Below, piece by piece: positions 7,947 through 18,065 of a stretch of DNA of 64,000 nucleotides; the first letter of the stretch is position 1; each line of letters starts with the position of its first letter. Below the pieces are notes generated by a model. That model saw only the letters and a program-made list of their open reading frames with translations. It had not been told where the DNA came from and did not search any database. Source of the DNA: Pantoea sp. Lij88. GTDB taxonomy: Bacteria; Pseudomonadota; Gammaproteobacteria; Enterobacterales; Enterobacteriaceae. Both the position numbers and the translations under genes were made by a program. The stretch covers positions 248,001 to 312,000 of the forward strand of contig NZ_CP118269.1 of the NCBI RefSeq assembly GCF_030062155.1. Reading direction: 5' to 3'.

Positions 7947-9991
7947 GTCGTCAACAACAGGCGTTATTTGACGCAGCCCTGCTGCGTACCTCGGCCTGGG
8001 ATGCGGTGAAAAAGCTCGATCCTCGGGTACAGTTCCGTAACCCGGTGATGTTTGTGGTCTACCTCGGCAGCATTCTGACCTCGCTGCTGGCGGTGGCCAT
8101 GCTGACCGGACGCATCAGCGGCAGCGCCAGCTTTACCGGGTCGATTGCGGTCTGGCTCTGGTTCACCGTGCTGTTCGCCAACCTGGCGGAGGCGCTGGCA
8201 GAAGGGCGCAGTAAGGCCCAGGCCAGCAGCCTGAAAGGGGTGAAAAAAACCAGCTTTGCCAAAAAACTGGCATCAGCGCGCTATGGTGCCGAGTGGCATC
8301 AGGTCAGTGCCGATGAGCTGCGCAAAGGCGATGCGGTGCTGGTAGAAGCGGGCGACATCATTCCCTGTGACGGTGAAGTGATGGAGGGCGGTGCCTCAGT
8401 GGATGAGAGCGCCATTACCGGTGAATCTGCACCGGTCATCCGTGAATCAGGCGGTGACTTCGCCTCTGTGACAGGCGGTACGCGCATTCTCTCTGACTGG
8501 CTGGTGATCACCTGTAGCGCCAACCCTGGCGAAACCTTCCTTGACCGGATGATCGCCATGGTGGAAGGCGCGAAACGCCGCAAAACCCCGAATGAGATTG
8601 CCCTGACCATCCTGCTGGTCTCACTGACCATCGTGTTCCTGCTGGCGACCGTGACGCTCTGGCCGTTCTCGGCATGGGGCGGAACGCCGGTCAGCATCAC
8701 CGTGCTGGTGGCGCTGCTGGTCTGTCTGATCCCGACCACTATCGGCGGCCTGCTGTCGGCGATTGGTGTGGCGGGGATGAGCCGGATGCTGGGTGCTAAC
8801 GTCATTGCGACCAGCGGACGTGCGGTCGAAGCCGCCGGCGATGTGGATGTGCTGATGCTGGACAAAACCGGCACCATCACGCTGGGTAACCGTCAGGCGA
8901 CCCAGTTCCTGCCCGCGCCGGGCGTCAGTGAAGAGCAGCTGGCCGACGCCGCGCAGCTCGCCTCGCTGGCGGATGAAACGCCGGAAGGCCGCAGCATCGT
9001 GGTGCTGGCGAAGCAGCGATTCAATCTGCGTGAGCGCGATCTCAGCAGCATGGGTGCCAGCTTTATTCCGTTCTCCGCCCAGACCCGCATGAGTGGCGTG
9101 AATGTGCAGGATCGGTTGATCCGCAAAGGCGCGGTCGATGCCGTTCGTCGCCATATCGAAGCCAACCACGGTCGTTTCCCGGCCGAGGTCAATGCGCAGG
9201 TGGAAGAGGTGGCACGCAGTGGCGGGACGCCGCTGGTGGTGTCAGAGGGCGCGAACGTGCTGGGCGTGGTGGCGCTGAAAGATATCGTGAAAGGCGGCAT
9301 CAAAGAGCGTTTTGCCGAACTGCGCAAAATGGGCATCAAAACGGTGATGATCACCGGCGATAACCCGCTGACCGCCGCGGCGATTGCTGCAGAAGCGGGC
9401 GTGGATGACTTCCTGTCCGAGGCCACACCCGAAGCCAAGCTGGCGCTGATCCGCCAGTATCAGGCAGAAGGACGTTTAGTGGCGATGACCGGCGACGGCA
9501 CCAACGATGCGCCTGCCCTGGCGCAGGCGGATGTGGCGGTAGCGATGAACTCCGGTACGCAGGCGGCAAAAGAGGCGGGCAACATGGTCGATCTCGACTC
9601 GAACCCGACCAAGCTGCTGGAAGTGGTACACATCGGTAAACAGATGCTGATGACGCGCGGTTCGCTGACCACCTTCAGTATCGCCAACGACGTGGCGAAG
9701 TATTTCGCCATTATTCCGGCGGCGTTTGCGGCGACCTATCCGCAGCTCAACATGCTCAACGTGATGCAGCTGCACTCGCCCGCCAGCGCGATTCTGTCGG
9801 CGGTGATCTTTAACGCCCTGGTGATTGTGTTCCTGATCCCGCTGGCCCTGAAAGGCGTCAGCTACCGCCCACTGAGCGCCGCTGCGCTGTTGCGCCGCAA
9901 CCTGCTGATTTACGGTCTGGGTGGCCTGCTGGTGCCGTTTGTCGGCATCAAAGCGATCGATTTGCTGTTAGTGCTTTCAGGCATGGCCTGA
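7943..9991 (+). CDS. kdpB: KdpB, P-type ATPase subunit
   Basis: A 682-residue P-type ATPase that energises K+ uptake by KdpA. The phosphorylation motif DKTGT has its Asp at residue 307, as in E. coli. Other P-type signatures are the actuator loop ITGESAPV, the nucleotide-binding [10 protein letters not shown], and the hinge [21 protein letters not shown]. Membrane segments flank these domains. The gene is intact and starts inside the end of kdpA. Confidence 0.97.
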   Translation: MSRQQQALFDAALLRTSAWDAVKKLDPRVQFRNPVMFVVYLGSILTSLLAVAMLTGRISGSASFTGSIAVWLWFTVLFANLAEALAEGRSKAQASSLKGVKKTSFAKKLASARYGAEWHQVSADELRKGDAVLVEAGDIIPCDGEVMEGGASVDESAITGESAPVIRESGGDFASVTGGTRILSDWLVITCSANPGETFLDRMIAMVEGAKRRKTPNEIALTILLVSLTIVFLLATVTLWPFSAWGGTPVSITVLVALLVCLIPTTIGGLLSAIGVAGMSRMLGANVIATSGRAVEAAGDVDVLMLDKTGTITLGNRQATQFLPAPGVSEEQLADAAQLASLADETPEGRSIVVLAKQRFNLRERDLSSMGASFIPFSAQTRMSGVNVQDRLIRKGAVDAVRRHIEANHGRFPAEVNAQVEEVARSGGTPLVVSEGANVLGVVALKDIVKGGIKERFAELRKMGIKTVMITGDNPLTAAAIAAEAGVDDFLSEATPEAKLALIRQYQAEGRLVAMTGDGTNDAPALAQADVAVAMNSGTQAAKEAGNMVDLDSNPTKLLEVVHIGKQMLMTRGSLTTFSIANDVAKYFAIIPAAFAATYPQLNMLNVMQLHSPASAILSAVIFNALVIVFLIPLALKGVSYRPLSAAALLRRNLLIYGLGGLLVPFVGIKAIDLLLVLSGMA

Positions 9992-10001
9992 GGAGAGAAA
10001 A

Positions 10002-10571
10002 ATGAGTCAGTTACGTCCGGCAATTTTACTGTTGTTGCTGCTTACGCTTGTCACCGGCGTGGTTTATCCTTTGCTCACCACCGGTCTGGCGCAGTGGCTG
10101 TTTCCATCACAGTCCAGCGGCTCGCTGCTGGAGGAAGATGGCGTGGCGCGCGGGTCCGCCCTGATTGGCCAGAACTTTACCCAGCCCGGCTATTTCTGGG
10201 GCCGTCCTTCAGCCACCGGTGATAAACCGTATAACCCGCTCTCCTCAGGCGGCAGCAACCTGGCCGCCAGCAACCCGGCGCTGGATAAAGCGGTAGCCGA
10301 CCGCGTCGCTGCGCTGCGGGCCGCGAACCCGCAGGCGCCGGCAGCCGTACCGGTGGAGCTGGTGACCGCTTCCGCCAGCGGACTGGACCCGGATATTCCG
10401 CCGCAGGCGGCTCTCTGGCAGGCCCAGCGTGTCGCCGCCAGCCGCAAGGTGCCGGTCGCCCAGGTCGAGGCGCTGATTGAAAAGATGACGCATCGTCCGC
10501 TGATGCCATTCCTCGGCACACCGACCGTCAACGTGTTACAGCTGAATATGGCGCTCAACGAACTGCAATGA
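10002..10571 (+). CDS. kdpC: KdpC, chaperone-like subunit of the Kdp K+-ATPase
   Basis: A 189-residue protein with one N-terminal membrane anchor ([20 protein letters not shown]) and a periplasmic domain that has family signatures [21 protein letters not shown] and ALIEKMT. KdpC stabilises the complex and affects its affinity for ATP. It begins 10 bp after kdpB, behind GAGGAGAG, and lies directly before kdpD. It is full length. Confidence 0.95.
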   Translation: MSQLRPAILLLLLLTLVTGVVYPLLTTGLAQWLFPSQSSGSLLEEDGVARGSALIGQNFTQPGYFWGRPSATGDKPYNPLSSGGSNLAASNPALDKAVADRVAALRAANPQAPAAVPVELVTASASGLDPDIPPQAALWQAQRVAASRKVPVAQVEALIEKMTHRPLMPFLGTPTVNVLQLNMALNELQ

Positions 10572-10587
10572 TGGTGTTAAGGAAGCG

Positions 10588-13266
10588 ATGAACCACGACG
10601 AACCTCAGCGTCCCGATCCCGACGCGCTGCTGCAGGCTAACCGCGAAACGCATCGCGGGCAGCTGAAAATCTACTTTGGTGCCTGTGCCGGCGTGGGCAA
10701 AACCTACGCCATGCTGCAGGAGGCACAGCGGCTGCGTGCGCAGGGTCTGGATGTGCTGATTGGCGTGGTAGAGACCCATGAACGGCCGGAAACCGCCCAG
10801 CTGCTGACAGGATTAACCCTGCTGCCGCGTCGCGCCACCGGCCGTTCGCGTCATGCGGAGTTTGACCTCGATGCCGCGCTGGCCCGCCATCCGGCCGTGA
10901 TCCTGATGGATGAGCTGGCGCACACCAACGTCAAGGGCTCGCGCCATCCCAAGCGCTGGCAGGATATCGAGGAGCTGCTGGAAGCGGGTATCGACGTCCT
11001 GACCACCGTCAACGTGCAGCACCTTGAGAGCCTCAACGATGTGGTCGGCGGCGTCACCGGCATTCAGGTGCGCGAAACCGTACCCGATCCCTTTTTCGAC
11101 AGCGCCGACGAAGTGGTGCTGGTCGATCTGCCGCCGGACGATCTGCGGCAGCGGCTGAAAGAGGGCAAAGTCTATATCGGCGACCGCGCTGAGCGCGCCA
11201 TCGAGAACTTTTTCCGCAAAGGTAATCTCTTCGCCCTGCGTGAGCTGGCTCTGCGTCGCACCGCCGACCGGGTCGATGATCAGATGCGCGCCTGGCGCGA
11301 TCAGCAGGGACGGGAACGCGTCTGGCACACCCGCGACGCCATTCTGCTCTGCATTGGCGACGACAGCGGCAGTGAAAAGCTGGTCCGGACCGCTGCCCGA
11401 CTGGCGGCGCGACTCGGCAGTGAATGGCACGCGGTCTATGTCGAAACGCCCCGGCTCAACCGGCTGCCGGAAGCGCGGCGACGGGCAATCCTGCGCACGT
11501 TACAGCTGGCGCAGGAGCTGGGCGCGGAAACCGCCACCCTCTCAGAACCGGATGAAGCGGAAGCGGTACTGGGCTACGCCCGCGAACACAATCTGGGCAA
11601 AATCGTCACCGGCCGTCGCCCGCTGCGGCGCTGGCGGCGTGACAGTTTTGCCGAGCGTCTGGGTCAGCTGGGTCCCGATCTTGACCTGCTGGTCGTCGCG
11701 CTGGATGAGCCGCTGAAAGATGCGCCGCATCCGCTGCCGGATGGCCGCGTCAACAGCGAGAAATGGCGTATTCAGCTGCGCGGCGTGATGATGGCGCTGG
11801 TGCTCTGCATTCTGGTGACCGTGGCCGGACAGTCGGTGCTGATCAGTTTCGATCCCGCCAACTGCGTGATGATCTATCTGCTGGCGGTGGTGATCGTGGC
11901 GCTGCGCTATGGCCGCTGGCCGTCGGTGATCGCCACGGTGATGAACATCATCGCCTTCGACCTCTTCTTTGTGGCCCCCACCGGCACGGTGGCGGTTTCC
12001 GACCTGCAATATCTGGTGACCTTTGGCGTGATGCTGGCGGTCGGCGTGATCGTCGGCAATCTTACGGCAGGCGTGCGTTACCAGGCGCGCGTGGCGCGCT
12101 ACCGTGAACAACGGGCGCGCCAGCTCTATGAAATGGCGAAATCGCTGGGCAGCGCGTTAACGCCGCAGGATATCGCCGCCACCAGTCAGCGGGTGCTCGA
12201 CGCCACCCTGCAGGCGCGCTGCCTGCTGCTGCTGCCGGATGAGCAGGGCGAGCTGAAACCGGTAGGCGATGCGTTACCGGCCAGCGAGCCGGATCGCGCG
12301 ATTGCGAAATGGAGTTACAGCAAAGGCCAGCCTGCGGGCGCGGGCACCGATACCTTACCGGCGGTGCCTTATCAGATCCTGCCGCTGAAAAGTGGTGCGC
12401 ACTGCCGGGGTTTGCTGGTGGTGGAGCCGCAGAACCTGCGTCAGCTGATGATCCCCGAACAGCAGCGGCTGGTCGAAACCTTTACCGTGCTGATCGCCAA
12501 CGCCCTGGAGCGGATGGCGCTGTCGCACAGCGAGGCGGCCTCCCGGCTTTCGGCAGAGCGTGAACAGCTGCGCAATGCGCTGCTGTCAGCGCTGTCGCAC
12601 GACCTGCGCACCCCGCTGACCGTGCTGTTTGGTCAGGCGGAAATGCTGATGCTCGACCTGGCCAGCGATAACTCAAAATATGTGCCGCAGGCCAGCCAGA
12701 TCCGCGAGCAGACGCTGAGCACCATCCGGCTGGTGAGCAACATGCTGGATATGGCGCGCATTCAGTCGGGCGGCCTTAATCTGCGGGAAGAGTGGCTGGC
12801 GCTGGAAGAGGTGATCGGCGGCGCGCTGAGCAGCATGGCACCGTCGCTGAAAGGGCATGAGGTCCAGCTCGATCTGCCGGACGACATCGTGCTGATCAAA
12901 GGCGACAGCACGCTGCTGGAGCGGGTCTTCACTAACCTGATAGAGAACAGCCTGAAGTATGCCGGTAACAGCGCCCCACGTGGCATTCGCGCCTGGCGGG
13001 CAACGACACGGCTGGAGATCGCGGTCTGGGACAGCGGACCGGGCATTGCCGAAGAGGATTTAACCCGGATATTCGATAAGTTCTGGCGCGGCAATAAAGA
13101 GTCGGCGGTGCCGGGCGTCGGGCTGGGTCTGGCGATCTGTAAAACCATTATCGAGAGCCACGGCGGCCAGATCTGGGCCGAAAACCGGCCCGAAGGTGGC
13201 GCGGCATTTCGTCTCTCGCTGCCGCTGCCGCCCGCCCCTGAAATTTCTGACGAAGGGCTGAAATAA
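10588..13266 (+). CDS. kdpD: KdpD, osmosensing/K+-sensing histidine kinase
   Basis: An 892-residue sensor kinase with the full KdpD architecture. It has an N-terminal KdpD domain with Walker A GACAGVGKT (31-39), a universal-stress-like domain (about 250-370), four membrane segments (about 395-495) and a GAF-like region. A HisKA domain follows with SALSHDLRTPL (phospho-accepting H671), then a HATPase with NLIENSLKYAG, DSGPGI and GVGLGLAI. It should phosphorylate KdpE to induce kdpFABC at low K+ or osmotic upshift. The gene is intact and follows kdpC by 16 bp. The partner kdpE, normally directly downstream and overlapping, is missing; yqhA follows after 54 bp. Confidence 0.96.
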   Translation: MNHDEPQRPDPDALLQANRETHRGQLKIYFGACAGVGKTYAMLQEAQRLRAQGLDVLIGVVETHERPETAQLLTGLTLLPRRATGRSRHAEFDLDAALARHPAVILMDELAHTNVKGSRHPKRWQDIEELLEAGIDVLTTVNVQHLESLNDVVGGVTGIQVRETVPDPFFDSADEVVLVDLPPDDLRQRLKEGKVYIGDRAERAIENFFRKGNLFALRELALRRTADRVDDQMRAWRDQQGRERVWHTRDAILLCIGDDSGSEKLVRTAARLAARLGSEWHAVYVETPRLNRLPEARRRAILRTLQLAQELGAETATLSEPDEAEAVLGYAREHNLGKIVTGRRPLRRWRRDSFAERLGQLGPDLDLLVVALDEPLKDAPHPLPDGRVNSEKWRIQLRGVMMALVLCILVTVAGQSVLISFDPANCVMIYLLAVVIVALRYGRWPSVIATVMNIIAFDLFFVAPTGTVAVSDLQYLVTFGVMLAVGVIVGNLTAGVRYQARVARYREQRARQLYEMAKSLGSALTPQDIAATSQRVLDATLQARCLLLLPDEQGELKPVGDALPASEPDRAIAKWSYSKGQPAGAGTDTLPAVPYQILPLKSGAHCRGLLVVEPQNLRQLMIPEQQRLVETFTVLIANALERMALSHSEAASRLSAEREQLRNALLSALSHDLRTPLTVLFGQAEMLMLDLASDNSKYVPQASQIREQTLSTIRLVSNMLDMARIQSGGLNLREEWLALEEVIGGALSSMAPSLKGHEVQLDLPDDIVLIKGDSTLLERVFTNLIENSLKYAGNSAPRGIRAWRATTRLEIAVWDSGPGIAEEDLTRIFDKFWRGNKESAVPGVGLGLAICKTIIESHGGQIWAENRPEGGAAFRLSLPLPPAPEISDEGLK

Positions 13267-13320
13267 CTTCACAGTGAATCGGTTATACTCCCGGTCCTGT
13301 TTGTTAACATGTGGGACCGT

Positions 13321-13818
13321 ATGGAACGTTTTACCGAAAACCTGATGTATGCATCGCGCTGGTTGCTGGCTCCGGTTTACATTGGACTTTCGCTGGGATT
13401 GCTGGCGCTGACCATTAAATTTTTCCAGGAAATTTTCCACCTGCTGCCCAACATTTTCAGCATTGCGGAAAACGATCTGATCCTGCTGCTGCTGTCGCTG
13501 GTGGACATGACGCTGGTTGGCGGCCTGCTGGTGATGGTGATGCTGTCGGGTTATGAGAACTTCATTTCTAAGCTCGATATCGACGAAGACAAAGAGAAGC
13601 TGAGCTGGCTGGGCAAGATGGACTCCGGCTCGCTGAAAAACAAAGTCGCGGCCTCCATCGTCGCCATCTCCTCGATTCACCTGCTGCGGGTGTTTATGGA
13701 AGCGCGCAACGTCGAAAACGACAAGCTGATGTGGTACGTGATTATCCACCTGACCTTTGTGCTTTCCGCCTTTGTAATGGGCTGGCTGGACAAAATGTCG
13801 CGCTACGATAAAAAGTAA
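13321..13818 (+). CDS. yqhA: YqhA family inner-membrane protein (UPF0114)
   Basis: A 165-residue protein with three or four membrane segments, nearly collinear with E. coli Yqh[19 protein letters not shown] at the start, the conserved [15 protein letters not shown] and [15 protein letters not shown], and [10 protein letters not shown] near the end. Its function is unknown. An in-frame ATG at 13309 is possible, but the ATG at 13321 gives the family N-terminus and is chosen. It occupies the place where kdpE would be expected, yet shows no response-regulator features. Confidence 0.88.
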   Translation: MERFTENLMYASRWLLAPVYIGLSLGLLALTIKFFQEIFHLLPNIFSIAENDLILLLLSLVDMTLVGGLLVMVMLSGYENFISKLDIDEDKEKLSWLGKMDSGSLKNKVAASIVAISSIHLLRVFMEARNVENDKLMWYVIIHLTFVLSAFVMGWLDKMSRYDKK

Positions 13819-13857
13819 ATTTCTCCCTCTGGCGACCCGCTGACGCGGGCGCCTGCT

Positions 13858-14826
13858 TTATCCTTTCCGCTCTGTTCCCCCTGAACGATCCGCTGGCTGC
13901 GAGGCCGGACGCGTGCCTGCCAGTTGCGGCATCACCTCTTTGATCATCGCAAAAAAGTGCTGCAGCCTGGCCGGGTAGTAACTCGCCCAGGGATAGGTCA
14001 GCCACACCGGAAGCGGCGGTGCCTGCCACGCAGGCATCAGCTGAACCAGGCCGCCATCCGCTAAATCTTCCTGCACTGCCCATGAGGAGACAATCGCCGC
14101 GCCCATTCCCGCCAGCGCCGCTTTGCGCACCGCGTATAAACTGTCGCTGCTCAGCCGCGGCGTAATCGCCAGGTTCACCGGCTGACCGTCGTCAATCTTC
14201 TGCAACGCCACTTCGTTACGGTAAAAACTGGTCAGCGCCAGCCACGGCAGATCGCGCAGCTGTTCAATCTGTTCTATCGGCGGATGCTGCGCCAGCAGAT
14301 GCGGAGCGGCCACCACAATGCGCGGCACTTCGGCCAGCAGCACCGCCACCACCGAGGGATCGGTCGGCGCGCCGACCTGAATGGCGCAGTCCACATTCTC
14401 CGCCATAAAGTCGGGCGTGCGGTCATTCAGCATCCACTCGATATTGAGCCGGGGATAGCGGTGCAGATAGTCCACCAGCGGAGCGATCAGCTGATCCTGA
14501 CCAAAGGCGTGCGGGGCACGTACCCGCAGCGTACCGACCGGGTCGGCGCTGGCGCCGGTCAGCTCATCTTCCAGCGCATGCCAGGTCGCCAGCAGCTGCC
14601 GCGCCTGGGCATAGCAGCGTTCGCCATCATCGGTCAGTTTCAGCGCATGGGTGGTGCGCAGGATCAGCTTCAGCCCCAGACGCTGCTCCAGGGTCTGCAG
14701 CCGACGGCTGACGGTGGGCTGTGTCGTACCGAGCTGGGCGGCGGCGGCGGATAAGCTGCCGCTCTCGACGATACGGATAAAGGTCTGCATCAGGTCGATG
14801 CGATCGCTGCTGTTCGGGTTATTCAT
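13858..14826 (-). CDS. LysR-family transcriptional regulator
   Basis: A 322-residue LysR-type regulator. The winged helix-turn-helix lies near the N-terminus: FIRIVESGSLSAAAAQLG, then QPTVSRRLQTLEQRLG. A substrate-binding domain follows, with LRVRAPHAFGQ and a typical end. It is divergent from an MFS exporter gene with a 93-bp gap, the usual arrangement for a LysR regulator and its target. An upstream in-frame GTG at 14835 is possible; the ATG at 14826 is preferred, but neither has a strong ribosome site. The effector is unknown. Confidence 0.88.
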   Translation of the reverse strand: MNNPNSSDRIDLMQTFIRIVESGSLSAAAAQLGTTQPTVSRRLQTLEQRLGLKLILRTTHALKLTDDGERCYAQARQLLATWHALEDELTGASADPVGTLRVRAPHAFGQDQLIAPLVDYLHRYPRLNIEWMLNDRTPDFMAENVDCAIQVGAPTDPSVVAVLLAEVPRIVVAAPHLLAQHPPIEQIEQLRDLPWLALTSFYRNEVALQKIDDGQPVNLAITPRLSSDSLYAVRKAALAGMGAAIVSSWAVQEDLADGGLVQLMPAWQAPPLPVWLTYPWASYYPARLQHFFAMIKEVMPQLAGTRPASQPADRSGGTERKG

Positions 14827-14919
14827 ACGTACCACGCATAACGGTTTTGCCTGATGTCAGTCTACCGCGTATAACCGCGATGCGCTTTAATGGTGGGACG
14901 AAATGATGAGGATTACAGC

Positions 14920-16122
14920 ATGTCAGCCATACAGACCCGGACTCAAAATGAATCGCTCTCCACGCCGCTGGTGTTTACCCTGGCCGCCGGTGCCGGACTC
15001 AGCGTGGCGTCGATTTACTACAGCCAGCCGATGCTGGATATCATCAGCAGGCAGTTTAACGCCGGCATTGGCGCAGTCGGCATGGTGCCGATGCTGACCC
15101 AGGCGGGCTATGCGCTGGGTATTCTGCTGCTGGCCCCGCTGGGGGATCGTCATGACCGCCGCACCATTATCTTTATCAAGGGCTTACTGCTGGTCGCGGC
15201 GCTGCTGCTGTGTGGTTTTTCCGGCGGACTCAGCGCGCTGCTGGTTGCCAGTTTTATCACCGGCCTGACCGCCACCGTGGCGCAGGATATTGTGCCCGCG
15301 TCGGCGGCGCTGGCCCCGGAACGCAGCCGCGGTAAAACGGTCGGCACGGTGATGACCGGGTTGCTGGTCGGCATTCTCTTATCGCGGGTGGTCAGCGGGG
15401 TGGTGGCGGAGTATTTCGGCTGGCGCACCATGTATATGATCGCCGCGCTGGCGGTGCTGCTGATTACGCTGACGCTGTGGCGGGTGCTGCCGCGCTTCGC
15501 ACCCGGTACTTCGGTGAGCTATCCGCGTCTGTTGCTGTCGCTGGTGCATCTGTGGCGTCACCATCAGACGCTGCGCCGGGCTGCGCTGGCTCAGGGTCTG
15601 CTCTCTGTAGCCTTCAGCGCCTTCTGGTCAACACTGGCGTTGATGCTCAGTGACCGTTTTCATCTGGACAGTGCCGTCGCTGGTGCCTTTGGTTTAGCCG
15701 GGGCTGCAGGTGCGATGGCGGCACCGCTGGCGGGCAGTTTTGCTGACCGAATCGGCCCGGCAAGAGTCACCCAGGCCGGTGCCGGGCTGGTGACGATCTC
15801 TTTTGCGCTGATGTTTCTGCTGCCGCTGCTGCCTGTGCCTGCGCAGCTGGCGCTGATAGTCGTCTGTACCATCGGCTTTGATTTGGGCGTGCAGGCTACG
15901 CTGGTAGCACATCAGACGCTGGTCTACGGTCTGGCGCCGGAAGCACGTAGCCGTCTGAATGCACTGCTGTTTACCGTGGTGTTTATCGGAATGGCGACCG
16001 GTGCGGCGCTGGGCAGTCTGGCGCTGGCTCACTGGGGCTGGAATGGCGTGGTTGCGCTCGCCACCTTAGCTGGTGCCGCGGCTCTCGCGGTCCGCTTCGC
16101 CAGTCGCCACCTGAAAAACTGA
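14920..16122 (+). CDS. MFS transporter, drug/metabolite efflux type (DHA1)
   Basis: A 400-residue MFS protein with 12 predicted membrane segments. It shows the DHA1 pattern: SIYYSQPMLDIISRQF after TM1, the loop LGDRHDRRTIIF (motif A) between TM2 and TM3, and a TM5 region with GLLVGILLSRVVSG (antiporter motif C-like). This suggests export of a small compound in exchange for protons. The start at 14920 follows GAGGAT; an upstream in-frame ATG at 14890 lacks a ribosome site. It is divergently paired with the LysR regulator, which probably controls it. The substrate is unknown. Confidence 0.87.
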   Translation: MSAIQTRTQNESLSTPLVFTLAAGAGLSVASIYYSQPMLDIISRQFNAGIGAVGMVPMLTQAGYALGILLLAPLGDRHDRRTIIFIKGLLLVAALLLCGFSGGLSALLVASFITGLTATVAQDIVPASAALAPERSRGKTVGTVMTGLLVGILLSRVVSGVVAEYFGWRTMYMIAALAVLLITLTLWRVLPRFAPGTSVSYPRLLLSLVHLWRHHQTLRRAALAQGLLSVAFSAFWSTLALMLSDRFHLDSAVAGAFGLAGAAGAMAAPLAGSFADRIGPARVTQAGAGLVTISFALMFLLPLLPVPAQLALIVVCTIGFDLGVQATLVAHQTLVYGLAPEARSRLNALLFTVVFIGMATGAALGSLALAHWGWNGVVALATLAGAAALAVRFASRHLKN

Positions 16123-16183
16123 CCTCTCGCCCGTCAAAAAATGTGCCAGGCTTATTCATAAACCCGAAATATTGTGGAGTGTT

Positions 16184-17530
16184 ATGAACTTTTTAGCCTG
16201 GACAGCAGCGACGGGCGGCCTTCTGCTGCTGATGTCGCTGGCTTCCGGTTGGATTCACCGGGGGCCAGTCACCTCATTTGGTCTGTTCCTTATCGCGGGC
16301 ATGCTGTGCGGCCCGTGGGGATTTGACGTTATCCACCTCGATATCGTCACCCATTCCGAAGCCGTGGCCCACATCACTGAAATCACCATGGCGGCCTCGC
16401 TGTTTATCACCGGTCTCAAGCTGCGTCAGCCGCTGCAGAACAACTGCTGGCACACCGGGCTGAAACTGGCGTTTCCCGCCATGCTGCTCACGGTTGCCGC
16501 AATGACTCTGCTGGCGCATTTCCTGGTGGGATTAGACTGGCCGGTTGCGCTGGCGTTTGGGGCCATTGTCGCGCCGACCGATCCGGTGCTGGCGAGCTTA
16601 ATCTCGGTCAACGATGCGCAGGATGATGACTCGCTGCGGGTGGCGATCTCCAGCGAGGCGGGCATGAACGATGGCTCCGCGCTGCCACTGCTGATGCTGG
16701 CCCTGCTGCTGTTCAATGGCGAAAGCCTGAGTGGCGCGATGCTGGCGCACTGGGGCGCGGTCGAAGTGCTCTGGGCGATTGGCGGCGGTCTGATCATTGG
16801 CTTTGTTCTGGGGCAATTGATCGGCATGCTGGCGACCCGACTGCGCAATGCGAATGGCGACGTTGCGCCCAATGATTTTCTGGCGCTGGCGCTGATAGCG
16901 CTGAGTTATTCGCTGGTGGAGTACCTGGGTGCCTCCGGCTTCCTGGCCGCCTTCGCCGCCGGACTGGGGTTACGCCGTGCCGAGCTGGGCGTGTTCCGTC
17001 GCCATCAGCCGGAAGATCTCTCTGACGACGAGCGTGTGTTGCCCTCTGAGGCGCTGGTGAACCCTAACAAACGTCTGGCGCATCAGGGCAACAACAATAT
17101 GGTGAAGTCGATTGGGTTTGTAGTAGGCGACGCCCTCTCTTTTGGCGATACTATTGAACGTTTACTGGCGGCTGGCATGATGGTGGTGCTGGGCGTCACA
17201 CTGGCGCAGCACTGGAACATCTATGGTGTGCTGATTGGCCTGGTGCTGTTTGCGGTAGTGCGACCGCTGGCCGTCTGGCTGGTGACCGTGCGCGCCGGAC
17301 TGCCGCTGGGGCAGCGTCTGATGATTGGCTGGCTGGGCATCCGGGGGATTGGCAGCCTGAACTACATCGCCTATGCCTGGACGCACGGCATGCAAGGCCC
17401 GCAGATGGAAATTATGACGAATATGGCGTTAACGCTGGTGGTCTGCAGCGTGGTGGTTCACGGCACCACCGTGACGCCGCTGCTGAACTGGCGTCAGAAG
17501 CGCATCGAAGCCCTTCAGCGCAAGGTTTAA
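16184..17530 (+). CDS. CPA1-type cation/proton antiporter (NhaP-like)
   Basis: A 448-residue membrane antiporter that exchanges Na+ or K+ for H+. The family motifs are GAIVAPTDPVLASLI (about residues 124-138) and EAGMNDGSALPLL, which contains the ND ion-binding pair, and a late GIRGIGSLNYIAYA. The start at 16184 follows GTGGAG; an upstream TTG frame is less likely. It fits the osmotic and ionic theme of the nearby kdp genes but is a separate unit. A small secreted protein starts 22 bp downstream and may be co-transcribed. Confidence 0.88.
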   Translation: MNFLAWTAATGGLLLLMSLASGWIHRGPVTSFGLFLIAGMLCGPWGFDVIHLDIVTHSEAVAHITEITMAASLFITGLKLRQPLQNNCWHTGLKLAFPAMLLTVAAMTLLAHFLVGLDWPVALAFGAIVAPTDPVLASLISVNDAQDDDSLRVAISSEAGMNDGSALPLLMLALLLFNGESLSGAMLAHWGAVEVLWAIGGGLIIGFVLGQLIGMLATRLRNANGDVAPNDFLALALIALSYSLVEYLGASGFLAAFAAGLGLRRAELGVFRRHQPEDLSDDERVLPSEALVNPNKRLAHQGNNNMVKSIGFVVGDALSFGDTIERLLAAGMMVVLGVTLAQHWNIYGVLIGLVLFAVVRPLAVWLVTVRAGLPLGQRLMIGWLGIRGIGSLNYIAYAWTHGMQGPQMEIMTNMALTLVVCSVVVHGTTVTPLLNWRQKRIEALQRKV

Positions 17531-17552
17531 CCTGAACGAACAGGAGTTAAAA

Positions 17553-17897
17553 ATGAAAGTGACTCAGATAGTGCTGCTGAGCATCCTCGCCACCGGCAGC
17601 GCGCTGGCGGCGGACGACACTGATACTGAGCAGAATGTTTACGCCAGTCAGTTGTGCCACATTGTCAGCGGCGAGAAAAAGGTCGCGAGTGCGGATCAAT
17701 ATGTTGAACAGATGAAATCGTCAGTGGCGAGCAGTCAGTCGTCATCGGCGATGAATCAGCCCGAATTTGATGAAGAGTCGGCGCGTGAAGTGGCCAGTGC
17801 CTGGCTGCAACTGGGTGACGATGAGCGTGCCAAACTGCGCGTCAACGAGCAGCAGTGCGAGCAGGCCGTGATGGCGCAGTTCCAGCAGGAAGATTAA
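17553..17897 (+). CDS. Small secreted protein, function unknown
   Basis: A 114-residue protein with a clear signal peptide (MKVTQIVLLSILATGSALA, cleavage before ADD). The mature part is acidic, helical and rich in S and Q, with two cysteines (in QLCHIV and QQCEQA) that could form a disulfide in the periplasm. I do not recognise the family. It begins 22 bp after the antiporter behind AGGAG and ends before a strong terminator, so it is probably the last gene of that transcript. Confidence 0.75.
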   Translation: MKVTQIVLLSILATGSALAADDTDTEQNVYASQLCHIVSGEKKVASADQYVEQMKSSVASSQSSSAMNQPEFDEESAREVASAWLQLGDDERAKLRVNEQQCEQAVMAQFQQED

Positions 17898-17913
17898 CCA
17901 CACGGAATGAAAT

Positions 17914-17942
17914 AAAAACGCGCCTGCCGGGCGCGTTTTTTT
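17914..17942 (+). terminator. Rho-independent terminator
   Basis: A stem ACGCGCC / GGCGCGT with a 5-base loop, preceded by A5 and followed by T6-7. It closes the antiporter/small secreted protein unit. Confidence 0.9.
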
Positions 17943-18065
17943 ATGGCTTTCCTGGGGCCATTGCGTACATAATCGCCAGCCATGGCACCAGACTTGCATT
18001 TGTTCATACTTCTTTAGCCTACCGCAACGGTTCGCTGACATTTCAGGCATCACACAACAGGCATT

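Noticed and set aside
13267..13320. Possible remnant of kdpE after kdpD
   Set aside because: The 54 bp hold only promoter-like sequence for yqhA. No receiver-domain residues can be read in any frame.
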